Of a stretch of DNA of 64,000 nt, positions 9,066-18,600 are shown piece after piece (position 1 is the stretch's first letter; every line of letters starts with the position of its first letter). Location: positions 1,302,001 through 1,366,000 of the forward strand of contig NZ_LIRF01000003.1 in the NCBI RefSeq assembly GCF_001297705.1, written 5' to 3'. Source of the DNA: Chryseobacterium sp. ERMR1:04 (GTDB lineage Bacteria > Bacteroidota > Bacteroidia > Flavobacteriales > Weeksellaceae). The translations under genes and the position numbers were made by a program. Below the pieces are notes generated by a model that did no database searches, had not been told where the DNA came from, and saw only the letters and a program-made list of their open reading frames with translations.

Positions 9066-11244
9066 TCCGACATCAAAAAAATTAAATTTTCTGCAATTGC
9101 TTTCTAACGAAGAAGCTATTTATGAAAATGAAACTTGGCAACCGCTAAGTAAAATTGAAATTCCAATTATACAACGAGATTACGCTCAAGGTAGAGAAGG
9201 AAAAGAGGAACTAAGAGAGAACTTCTTAAAGTTTTTACTTGAAACAGTTAATGGTACACCAAAGGAATTGGATTTTGTTTATGGTAGCGTAAGAGATAAA
9301 ATTTTGCAACCACTTGACGGACAACAACGACTGACAACATTGTTTTTATTGCATTGGTTTATTGCTGTCAAAGAGAACAAGTTAAATGATGAAGTGAAAA
9401 ATGTTTTGACAAAATTCACTTATGAAACACGAACAAGTTCAAGAGAATTTTGCATTGACCTTATCAATAAAGGAATTATTTACAATACCGAACAAAAAAT
9501 TTCTGAACGTATCATTGATAGTTCTTGGTTTTTTCTTTCGTGGAAAAGAGACCAGACAATAAAATCAATGTTGACAATGTTAGATGATATTCAGCAAATA
9601 TTTCAAAACGAAACCGAAGTTTGGAATAAGCTAAACAACATTAGTTTTCATTACATAGAATTGCAAAACTTCGGACTTTCTGATGATTTGTATATCAAAA
9701 TGAACGCAAGAGGTAAACCTCTTACTGATTTTGAAAACTTCAAAGCAAAGTTTGAGCAACATATAAACAAAGAAAGTTGGGAAAACAACATAGAATCGAC
9801 CGAAACATTTTCACATCAAATTGATACACTTTGGACAGATTTGTTTTGGAATTATCGTGATAAAACCGAAAATGTATTTGATGAACAGCTTTTGAATTTT
9901 TTCAGAACAATGGCTGTAATAAATTACACAATCAAAGCAAAAAAAGACGATAAATTAAGAAGGAACTTAGATTTATTGAGGGGAAGTCAAGTAGTTTCAT
10001 TCATTCAATATTTAGATTTGGGCTGTTTTGATGAGGGTTATTTTAAAACATTGAAATCTGTTTTAAATAAACTAACTGATAAAAACGGATTAAAAACATT
10101 TCTTTCCGACACAACTTATGTAAATGAGAAAGAAATTTTTAATGGTGCAATACAAAATAATTTAGGCTATGCCGAACTATTGAAATTATTTGCTTTATAC
10201 CAATATTTGGCTTGTGAAAATGATAATGATGAAGTGAATCTTCAAAATTGGTTCAGAATTGTCCGAAATCTTGTTGAAGCTCATAGATTGTATTATGATA
10301 ATGCAAACACATTTGCAGATTCACTATTGTTTTTATCAAAGCTCATTCCACATAGAAACAACATTGTTGGATATTTTAAAGATTCCGTAAATCCCGAAGA
10401 TAAAGGCTTTCCAAAATTCATAATTGAAGAAGAAAAAATAAAAGCGAATCTTATTTTACAAAACGATGATTGGAAAAAAGCAATCTTTAAAATTGAAAAT
10501 CACGGATATTTCAATGGACAAATCGGTTTTATTTTAGATTGGTGTAAAGACGAAAACGGAATACACAATATTGATAAATTTAAAGAATACGCAGAAAAAG
10601 CTAAAGCCGTATTTAGTATCGATGGATTAAATAAATTTGACAATTATCTGTTTGAAAGAGCCTTGTTGGCAACAGGAGATTATTTATTGAGTATTGGTAG
10701 AAATTATAGTTTTTTAATCAGTAGAGGGCGTAATGAACGCGATATTAGTTGGAAAAGGTTATTAAGAGATGATAATAAACAACGTAAAGTTTTGAAATCA
10801 TTATTTGATAATGTCAATCCAACGACTTTGATTCAAGATTTAGAAAAAATGGTTGAAGATTTTTCTGACAAAAATGATTGGCGTTATTATTTCGTTAAAC
10901 AGTTTGAAATGATTGACACTTGCGGAAGTCAAAAACTTACACGTTTTAACGACAACAATGAATTTGACATTCTTTTATTAGGTTCAACTATGACAAGCGG
11001 ATTTCACAAAGAATATTATTCGTATTCTCTTTTTGTGGAATTGAAAAACAAACTTTCATTAGACGAAAGTTTATACAAAGACCAAAAGTCAATAGATTAC
11101 TGGAAATACTTTGAATTAAATGGACAACAAGTCGCATTTGATTGTAAGACGGAAAAATACATTTGGACACAAAGCAACGAATGGAACAATAAACAAGAAT
11201 ATGACGACAGAGAAAAAGCAATTTCAGAATTTATAAAAGCATAG
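9055..11244 (+). CDS. DUF262 domain protein, partner of the GmrSD-like nuclease
   Basis: A 729-residue protein with its own DUF262 motifs: IPIIQRDYAQGREG (about residues 35-48) and LDGQQRLTTLFLLHWF (about 86-101). The remaining 600 residues are mainly helical and show no HNH motif like its partner's. Its start lies 11 bases inside the upstream gene in another frame. Paired DUF262 genes, one with and one without DUF1524, occur in defence islands. The second protein could supply specificity or regulate the first (inference). Confidence 0.75.
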   Translation: MSNNPTSKKLNFLQLLSNEEAIYENETWQPLSKIEIPIIQRDYAQGREGKEELRENFLKFLLETVNGTPKELDFVYGSVRDKILQPLDGQQRLTTLFLLHWFIAVKENKLNDEVKNVLTKFTYETRTSSREFCIDLINKGIIYNTEQKISERIIDSSWFFLSWKRDQTIKSMLTMLDDIQQIFQNETEVWNKLNNISFHYIELQNFGLSDDLYIKMNARGKPLTDFENFKAKFEQHINKESWENNIESTETFSHQIDTLWTDLFWNYRDKTENVFDEQLLNFFRTMAVINYTIKAKKDDKLRRNLDLLRGSQVVSFIQYLDLGCFDEGYFKTLKSVLNKLTDKNGLKTFLSDTTYVNEKEIFNGAIQNNLGYAELLKLFALYQYLACENDNDEVNLQNWFRIVRNLVEAHRLYYDNANTFADSLLFLSKLIPHRNNIVGYFKDSVNPEDKGFPKFIIEEEKIKANLILQNDDWKKAIFKIENHGYFNGQIGFILDWCKDENGIHNIDKFKEYAEKAKAVFSIDGLNKFDNYLFERALLATGDYLLSIGRNYSFLISRGRNERDISWKRLLRDDNKQRKVLKSLFDNVNPTTLIQDLEKMVEDFSDKNDWRYYFVKQFEMIDTCGSQKLTRFNDNNEFDILLLGSTMTSGFHKEYYSYSLFVELKNKLSLDESLYKDQKSIDYWKYFELNGQQVAFDCKTEKYIWTQSNEWNNKQEYDDREKAISEFIKA

Positions 11245-11278
11245 GATAAAACAAGAAAAGATACAGAAAATGGGGCAA

Positions 11279-11412
11279 CCTATAACAAGGGTTTGCCAAA
11301 AGCGGGGCTTAAGCTTTTCGATTAAGCTTTTGTGCAAGGTCCAACAGTAGTATTTCTATTGAATTTTTGTGCTAAAAATCCCCACCTTCGGCCAAGCCCT
11401 GAAACGTTGAGC
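11279..11412 (+). repeat. attC-like recombination site 2
   Basis: Closely related to the site at 7155 and equally long. It starts CCTATAAC, contains TTGCCAAAAGCGGGGCT and, near the far end, CCTTCGGCCAAGCCC, and ends GAAACGTTGAGC. Arm pairing is less perfect than in site 1. GTTGAGC matches the integron R' consensus GTTRRRY. Confidence 0.55.
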
Positions 11413-11527
11413 CTGCAAAGCTAATAATGAAACCCCTGTTCAATCCTTAAACCATCTCAGGATAAATTCAAGCTTTGTTAGCTTTCTCTACTATTAAAGG
11501 TTTATCATAGAAATATTTTAAAGAGAT

Positions 11528-11554
11528 AGAGGCTTTTATCAAAGTCTCTTTTTT
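11528..11554 (+). terminator. Rho-independent terminator
   Basis: A 9-bp stem AGAGGCTTT/AAAGTCTCT (one G-U pair) with tetraloop TATC, followed by five T. It separates the cassette array from the structured RNA. Confidence 0.75.
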
Positions 11555-11654
11555 GTTTGTGATGATGCACGAACCGTTACATTTCCACTAAAAAAACAAG
11601 CTGTCATATAATTACAAAAATTCTTATATTAGCACCTCAAATTTTATCGACAAC

Positions 11655-11833
11655 GAAAAAGCGTTAATAATTATTCTACCAATAGGAATCTGGTAAATTC
11701 AAAATAAGGAGTAGAATGATAAGTTGAACGCTCACGTCCATATATTACGGGACGTGGGTTTCGCTTATTTATTCCTTATGGCTTACCAGAGCCTCTATTG
11801 ATAAATAAGAATTACGAGCCTGCGTCCTTTTTC
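11655..11833 (+). ncRNA. Rod-shaped structured RNA candidate (~180 nt)
   Basis: No gene fits here, but the sequence folds end to end. GAAAAAG (11655-11661) pairs with CTTTTTC (11827-11833). ACCAATAGGAATCTGGTAA pairs with the segment around 11784-11803 (TTACCAGAGCCTCTATTGAT). ATAAGGA pairs with TCCTTAT, and the tip is CACGTCC/GGACGTG. A TATTAGC-type promoter box lies just upstream near 11630. The long rod with internal bubbles resembles 6S RNA architecture, but I cannot confirm membership of any family. A leader or attenuator for the downstream secreted-protein genes is also possible. Confidence 0.5.
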
Positions 11834-11887
11834 TATTATACAACCCAAACAAAACTACACTTTAGGCTCGAGTGACACAAAATCACT

Positions 11888-12289
11888 ATGAAAAAACTAT
11901 TATTATCAGGTGCAATGGTACTATTAAGTACTTTCTGTTTTGCCCAAAACTATTATTTCAGTCACCGAAAAGAAAGTCTAAAATACACTGACAGTTACGG
12001 AAAGTCACAATACAAAACCATTGCAGATGAAACTTCTAGTTATAAGTTTTACTTTGAAGTGTCTACTGATGGAAGAGCAACTCAGCTTTTTACAGTTTAT
12101 AATAACAATAATGAAGCATATTGGGCAGCTGAAATAAAAAAATCAGGATATAAAGAGATTGGAGGTGTAATTTTCAAGCAATCACTGTACTATAATACTA
12201 ACTCCAAACAAAATATTTACGTATTTGTTTCTCAGGATTACAAGAAAATTATTGTTATGGATAATGATGGTTTAGCTGAATATTATTAA
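11888..12289 (+). CDS. Small secreted protein of unknown function
   Basis: A 133-residue protein with a clean signal peptide (MKKLLLSGAMVLLSTFCFAQ, cut probably after FCFAQ). The mature part is rich in Tyr, Asn and Lys with alternating strand-like hydrophobicity. No known domain is recognised. It starts a rightward run of four small genes with gaps of 1 to 26 bases (11888-13585), three of which have signal peptides, so an operon is likely. The structured RNA lies directly upstream. Confidence 0.7.
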   Translation: MKKLLLSGAMVLLSTFCFAQNYYFSHRKESLKYTDSYGKSQYKTIADETSSYKFYFEVSTDGRATQLFTVYNNNNEAYWAAEIKKSGYKEIGGVIFKQSLYYNTNSKQNIYVFVSQDYKKIIVMDNDGLAEYY

Positions 12290-12290
12290 T

Positions 12291-12875
12291 ATGGAAAAGA
12301 AAACTATTCAGATTGACAAAAACATACCTAAATCAGTATTGATAGGTTTTGTATTGGCATTTGTGACCGTTTTTGTAGTAGAGCATTACAGCACATTCTC
12401 ATATATTCCAAATTTAAACACGCCAAGTGTTGATAATGAGGGAAAACTTATTTTAAGCGGAACATACGACCCGACTACAACGTCAGTAGCTACATTACAT
12501 CAAACAACACCTTTTGGAACTAAGATAAACCTTCCTACAAACGGTATGATGTGTAGTGAACTTATACTTGAAGGTTCGGATTTTAAAAGTTACTCCAATA
12601 AAGGTGTGTTGTATGCAAAATCTGTATTCAATGATTACAAATATCTTTTACTGTTTTGGTTAATATACACGCTAATCGTACTGTTTTTCAAAAGATACCG
12701 TCTAAAGATTTTGATTCTGATTCTACCAATCTCAATATTGAACTATAATAAGACCCAAAAAAAGGTAATAGAAGACTGTATAACGCACAAGAGCACGGCA
12801 AAAACCGACTCAACCAATAAATACAATAAAGGATTCCAAGAATCTGATAAAACAGCTGTAAAGCACTTATTTTAA
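12291..12875 (+). CDS. Membrane protein of unknown function
   Basis: A 194-residue protein beginning one base after the previous stop. It has two membrane segments (about residues 15-31 and 118-131), with a roughly 85-residue extracytoplasmic part between them. The C-terminal 55 residues are basic and low in hydrophobicity, and their composition differs from the rest, so a frameshift near residue 140 cannot be excluded. No homology is recognised. Confidence 0.6.
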   Translation: MEKKTIQIDKNIPKSVLIGFVLAFVTVFVVEHYSTFSYIPNLNTPSVDNEGKLILSGTYDPTTTSVATLHQTTPFGTKINLPTNGMMCSELILEGSDFKSYSNKGVLYAKSVFNDYKYLLLFWLIYTLIVLFFKRYRLKILILILPISILNYNKTQKKVIEDCITHKSTAKTDSTNKYNKGFQESDKTAVKHLF

Positions 12876-12901
12876 ACAACAATTTTTAAAAATTTATCAA
12901 T

Positions 12902-13214
12902 ATGAAAAAATTATTTTTTACGATATTATTAGCAACGACACCAGTATTATTTTTTTGCGCAGGAGGAAAAGCCAAAAGAAACGGCAAAAGAGTGCGATTT
13001 ACCTAAAGACTTCAAAGAGCCAATCAAGAACAACCGATTAAAAAAGTTTGTAGCAATTGATAACGGAGTTGATGAAAAAGAAGTTATCATTATCAGAGCG
13101 CAAAATGGTTTTGGTAGTGGTATTTATACAGCCTGTGTAAAAGGTCAGCCAATCAAATACCAAAAGATGGGTACCGTTTTTATGAGAGAAGGAAATAACC
13201 CATTTGGAAAATAA
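12902..13214 (+). pseudogene. Frameshifted small secreted protein gene
   Basis: Begins with a signal peptide (MKKLFFTILLATTPVLFF), then runs into an early stop at about 13006. After a T7 tract ending near 12956 the other frame continues as AQEEKPKETAKECDLPKDF and stays open to TAA at 13214. The total length is a multiple of three plus one, so one extra T in the T tract explains the break; with six T the protein would be 103 residues. Sequencing error, phase variation and true inactivation are all possible. Function unknown. Confidence 0.7.
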
Positions 13215-13219
13215 TTATT

Positions 13220-13585
13220 ATGAAAAAGATTTTATTAACAATGGTTTTTGTGTGTGTTTCTACCTATGGTTATTCTCAATACGGACAACCTACACAGTAC
13301 AGAGACCCTCAGCAATTAGACATTTCAGGCTTGGGAAATGCAATGACAACAAATCAAAACAGATATAACAATAATGTCGCAAAAGTTCAAAATACCGTAA
13401 ATAAGATTGCAGGCTATTTAAGAAACTTGGAGATATCCGACGAAAGAAAACAAAATTTGTTCAATTCCTTTGATGAAAAATGTATGAAACAAATGCCAAG
13501 TATCAATTATAGTTCCGATGCACAGGCAAATTCTTTAGTAAATTTTTTGTATGACTGTATCAATTATCAACTTAAAAATAATTAA
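13220..13585 (+). CDS. Small secreted protein of unknown function
   Basis: A 121-residue protein with a signal peptide (cut probably after YGYSQ). The mature protein has a Gln/Asn-rich start, then a helical region and two Cys (in DEKCMKQ and LYDCINY) that could form a disulfide. It starts 5 bases after the preceding frameshifted gene and ends the four-gene run; a strong terminator follows about 100 bases later. No known family recognised. Confidence 0.7.
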   Translation: MKKILLTMVFVCVSTYGYSQYGQPTQYRDPQQLDISGLGNAMTTNQNRYNNNVAKVQNTVNKIAGYLRNLEISDERKQNLFNSFDEKCMKQMPSINYSSDAQANSLVNFLYDCINYQLKNN

Positions 13586-13682
13586 GATTTATATGAGAAG
13601 AACAATATTTCTTACATCACAATGGAGAGATAGCAGAAATGGATCTTGGATTAATTTGGTAAAATTATAATGCATAAATTTG

Positions 13683-13717
13683 AGCCTTGACCTACGGGTT
13701 GAGGCTTATGTTTTTTT
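13683..13717 (+). terminator. Rho-independent terminator
   Basis: A 10-bp stem AGCCTTGACC/GGTTGAGGCT (two wobble pairs) with tetraloop TACG, followed by TATG and seven T. It closes the small secreted-protein run. Confidence 0.85.
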
Positions 13718-13752
13718 CTATAAATACCTATTAAGACAAAGATTACAAAGAA

Positions 13753-13832
13753 TCTGCTACATAGTACCTATATATACTAAATTTTATATCAAATATTATC
13801 CTACTCTAATCACTCTCAAACCTATCTAATCA
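13753..13832 (+). repeat. Imperfect ~80-bp repeat, inverted copy of 6005-6084
   Basis: Matches the reverse complement of 6005-6084 without gaps at about 75-80% identity by eye. It sits between the terminator at 13683 and the RHS locus. Confidence 0.6.
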
Positions 13833-14058
13833 TTCCAAAAGGGAAAATTAAGGATAGCCACGCGAATTAAAAAAAACAATTATAACACGACATGATTTGT
13901 CGCTTGGTAGAAATATCTTTGCAATAGATAAAATACTAATAAGTGATAAAGTTCATGTTAAATCTCATTAATGGGATTTTATAAACTATTAATAAATGTT
14001 AAATTTGAACAATTATAATAATAAAACCTAATATTAACCTTTAAACACATATAAATAG

Positions 14059-15682
14059 ATGAGAAAACTCTACATGAGTGCATTTTCGATATGCACAATT
14101 TTGAGCTATGCTCAAGAGGTAGTTTGGCAAAAAGGACATTAAATCCAATACTCAGGATTTTCTAAGCCAGGTTACCACAACCATCGATGGACAGTATTTA
14201 ATTACGGGAAGCTCGATTCAATCTAAAAAACTTTCTACGGATAACAAACAAAACAACGGTTACGATTTCCATTTGGTTAAACTTAACCAACAAGGGGAAG
14301 AAGTCTGGGAAAAGTTCTTTGTCGGAAACAATCATGATTTCCTTTCTGCAACGGTATCAACGCAAGATGGTGGATTTCTTTTAGCAGGAACTTCTTACTC
14401 GGGAAAAGGTCTGGACAAAAAAGACGATTCTAAAGGAGGTTCAGATTTCTGGTTGATCAGATTAAATGAATTTGGAGACGAATTATTTCAAAAAACGTTA
14501 GGCAGTTCAGCAGATGAAGAAGCACGAGCTGTCATTCAAACAACTGATCTGGGATTTTTTGTAGCAGGAAATGTTCAAAATTCCGCAAAAGGACACGGAG
14601 CTAAGGATGTTTTGATCATTAAACTGGATAAGAACGGAAAAGAACTCTCGCAATCTATTTTTGGTGGAAAAGGATTAGATGAAGTAGAGAAAATGATTCC
14701 TACAAAAGATGGAGGTGTATTGCTAGGGATATATTCGCGTAGCGGAGCTACAATCATGAGTAATGAGCAATTGGTAATGGATAATGCCAATTCGGCTGCT
14801 TTAAAAATTACTGATTACTCATTACCGATTACTTATTATTCCAAAACGACTCATAATGAAGGCGAGGGAGATTATTGGATTATCAAACTCGATAAAAATG
14901 GAAAGACTGAATGGGAAAGGAACTTCGGAGGTAAAGGAGACGATCATTTAAGAACATTAGCATTGACTTCAACAGGGTTTTTAATTGGAGGAGAATCAAG
15001 ATCTGAAAGATCCGGAAATAAAACAGTAGGAATTGAAGAAGGAACTGATCTTTGGTTAATTTCATCGAATGAAAGAGGCGAAGAAATCTGGCAAAAATCC
15101 TACAATGTTGGAAACCGAGATGTACTCATGGGAATGAGTGTTTTACGTGGTTCCGATGATAAAACTTCAAAAGGGATTCTACTAGGTGGATATACTCAGG
15201 CAGAAGGAAGGATCGAAAATGATGATGAAACATTCTGGATGCTTTATTTAGATCAAAATGGAAATGAGCAATGGCGTAAGCATGTCAAAGGTGAATCTCG
15301 AAAGAAAGAAGAAAGATTAGCTGATATTAAGCTCAACAGAGATGGGAGTATTGTTCTAGCAGGAACCAGTGCCGAAGAACTTGGTAAAGAAAACTGGAAG
15401 ATCATTAAGCTGGGGGACAAACAAATCGATCAGTTAATCGTAAAACAAGACATCAAAATTTACCCAAATCCTGTATCAGATTATGCGTATGTGGAGATTG
15501 GGTTTGAATTTAAGGAAGCTGATATTACTTTGTATGATATGTCAGGAAGACAATTGCAAAGTTTGAAAACTAAGAATAAAGTGACAAAGATAAATACTCA
15601 GAACTTGATTCAGGGAGCTTATTTGATTACGATTAAAACGGATACTAATAAAACGGCTAATGCAAAACTTATAAAAAATTAA
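14059..15682 (+). pseudogene. T9SS type A sorting-domain protein, frameshifted after the signal peptide
   Basis: The gene starts with a signal peptide (MRKLYMSAFSICTILSYAQ), but the frame stops at about 14142. Joining frames at the AAAAAGG near 14129-14135 (one extra base) gives a continuous protein of about 540 residues. The body repeats a beta-propeller-like unit ending in WIIKLDKNGKTEW or WLIRLNEFGDE. The last 75 residues are a T9SS type A sorting domain (IYPNPVSDYAYVEI, then NLIQGAYLITI). Such proteins accompany RHS wall proteins in Chryseobacterium. The intact piece starting at 14273 lacks a signal peptide, so as written it would not be secreted. Confidence 0.75.
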
Positions 15683-15685
15683 CAC

Positions 15686-18600
15686 ATGAAGAAAAAGATA
15701 CTCTTCTCATTTTTAATACTCAGTGCCTTTTACAAAGGACAATCAAATCTTGGGGAGCAGCCCAAGCAATTGGTACCTTTTCCTACAAGTGCAGAAACTT
15801 ACAGTCTTTCAAAGATTGAAAAAATACCAATGGATTATTTCAGAGGGAAAGCCAATATCAGTATTCCCATTTATAACATTAGTATAGGAGGAATAAGCAT
15901 CCCTATCTCTTTGTCATACAATACGGGAGGTATTAAGCTTAATGAAGTTTCAAGTAGTGTAGGATTAGGTTGGTCATTAAATATTCCTGGAAATATTTCC
16001 CATAATATGATAGGGTTAGATGATTTGTCATCACCATTTTTCTCTAAAAATATGGCTGACTATGGGGCTTATAGTGGGCTGTATGATGAGCAGGCCAGTA
16101 ATAATCAGATGCGTATAAATCTGGCCAGTTTGTATGATAATCTTTATGATACGAAAAAAGATATTTTTGATTATAATCTACCTACTGCATCAGGATCTTT
16201 TCTCTTAAAGGATAATAATCAAACGTTTTTGATTCCTAATGATGATGTTATCATTACCCGAAATGGGAGTAAGTTTTATGTAAAAGATACACAAGGGACT
16301 GAATATTGGTTGTCTCCAAGAAATACAGCAGAATCAATGTATATTGGAGGCTCCTCTTCTCACGTATCTCTCTATAATTTAGACAGTGTTAAAGTCAATA
16401 ATAATGTGGTTCAGTTTTCTTACTATAAAGGTAATATGTATACGGAAAGAAACATCAATCAGGTAGCAAATTTCAAAATAACGCCTAATTTAAGTGGTAA
16501 TTTTGAACAACTGCCTCCTTTTCCCAAATATGAAAAAACAGAATCAACTTCAGGTTTTTCAGAATCTTTAATCAGTAAAATTCAGTTTGATGGTGGAGAA
16601 GTTACCTTCCTATATTCTAATGATGCTAATAATGCATTCTCTGATGGACTAACTTACAGAAAAGATCTCAATAATAACAATACAGGAATTGCGCTGCGAA
16701 GAATTATCGTAACGAATAGGTCAGGAAGTACAATAAAAGATATAACCCTTAATTACAGTTATTTTGAAAGTAACAGAGCCAATAAAACCTATGAAGATTA
16801 CAGGCTTAAATTAATTAATGTACATGATAATCTTCAGAATTCAGATTACAGATTTGAATACAACGAGCAATTGAACCTTCCTAAAAGGAATACAAGCAAT
16901 GACGACTATTGGGGATATATCAACGCTACTAATAATAATGAAGGAACTAATATACCCAATAATATTTCTGTGGAATATGGAATTCCTGCAGACGTATTAA
17001 ATGCTGTTCAGAAAAGAGACAGAGAGCCAAATGAGACGTATGCTATTTTAGGCAGTTTAAAATCAATTCAATATCCTACCGGAGCAAAGAAAAATTTCGA
17101 ATATGAGCTTCCTTACAATACAGAGAAACAATCTACCGGCTATACTTGGGGACATGTGGAGATTGGCAACATAGAAATGGATGAATCTGGGGATCCTATT
17201 TCTATTGCTCAAACATTCCCTATCACTGCTGCGCATATGCAGCAAATTGCCAATATTCCTGGTGCGCAACCTGAAAAATTAGAAGTCATTTTTAATAATA
17301 TTTGTGATAATGCGAATAATTCGGGTCATAATAATGAAATTGAGCCGGGCGATGAAACCAGTTGTACAGGAACTGCTAGGTATAAAGATAATTTTTTTTC
17401 TCACTTTAATCCTAAGCAGGTTGATTGGAACATTACAGGACCAGCCCCTATAACATTAACATTAGACAGACTGGGAGCTTGTAGATGTAGTATGTATACC
17501 AGTATAAGATACAGGTATCCTACTTACACAGAAAATACGAAAAAATTTGGTAGTCTTCGTCTTCGAAAGATGGAAGATGTTGATGAAAATAACATTTCAA
17601 ATGTATATCAATATGCATACGGAAAATACGAAAACGGAACATTTATTCCTGATTTTAGCTTGAACCAGCCTTATAATTTCTCTTCAGTTATTCAAAGATA
17701 TGTAAGAGAATTCATGCAATTAGGAACTACCGGAAGCGTTCAGATAGGCTCAGCGTTAGAGAAATATTACCGTATTCATAATTCCAGTCAGGCAGGTAGT
17801 AGTTATGGAAGTTCTGATATTATGACGTATCCATCTGTAGTAGAAATAACAGGCAAAGGGAAAATCATTAGAGAATTTGATAATAATGCAGATTTAAACT
17901 ATATGTACAACAAGTGGAAAAGGGGAAATCTGAAAAGAGAGATTTATCTGAATCAAAATAATGATACTTTGAGGATTGTGAATAATACTTATAAATTAAA
18001 CACCTTAAAAAATAGCTTATCTGAATTTACAACCGCTATCCCTGAAGTAGTAGCTTTTTCTACAGATTTTAATATTACAAAAGGAAGTAAACAAGTACTA
18101 CAAACACCAGTAGATATTTACTATGTTGACCACCTTATGTATCTCATAGAATCTGCTAAAGTTGAAAAAGACAAGACTGAAACCACAGAATACTTTAACG
18201 GTAAAAAGATCACTTCCAAAACAAAGTATGAATATTATGATACGGATATTAATAAACCTATTAATATAAAAAGTAAAAAAAGTATATCTCCAGACGAAAC
18301 ATTTAATGAAACTTCTTATAGCTACGCCTATGAGAAAGGCAACCAGTTAATGATTGATAAAAACATGATCGGGATTCCATTGGAAACAACTTCTAATCAA
18401 ACTATTGGAACAACGACAAAAATGTTGGCAAAAACAGAAACGCTTTATCCCAAAACAACCGCTGAAATTATCAATAACAGTAATGGTTTAATACTTCCAT
18501 TATCTATAAAATCGTATGATATTCCAAGTAACAGTTCTTCAACAGAGGTAACGTATAATAAATACGATAGTAAAGGAAATATTTTGCAGTATACTCCAAA

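Larger units (their letters stand above)
6463..11412 (+). mobile_element. Integron-type cassette array without integrase (CALIN-like), two cassettes
   Basis: Two 134-base hairpin sites (7155-7288 and 11279-11412) separate a HEPN-like gene from a DUF262 gene pair. Each unit begins with a GTT-containing core whose reverse complement starts the site at the unit's own end: GTTAGCGGTA versus TACCTCTAGC (8 of 10 complementary) for unit 1, GTTATAGG versus CCTATAAC (perfect) for unit 2. This is the arrangement expected of integron gene cassettes. No intI gene is visible. The core motifs fit RYYYAAC/GTTRRRY only loosely. Confidence 0.5.
13586..14058. other. Intergenic region before the RHS locus
   Basis: Contains a strong terminator (13683-13717), the second copy of the ~80-bp repeat (13753-13832) and an AT-rich stretch upstream of the T9SS gene. 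A 25-codon frame at about 13593 is too short to support. Nothing else is visible. Confidence 0.5.

Noticed and set aside
7155..11412. Hairpin repeats considered as a CRISPR array or as a transposon inverted pair
   Set aside because: Only two copies, 134 bases each, in the same orientation and 4.1 kb apart; neither repeat-spacer pattern nor terminal inversion. The cassette-site reading fits better.
13593..13671. 25-codon frame MRRTIFLTSQWRDSRNG after the secreted gene run
   Set aside because: Too short and without supporting context; kept as intergenic.
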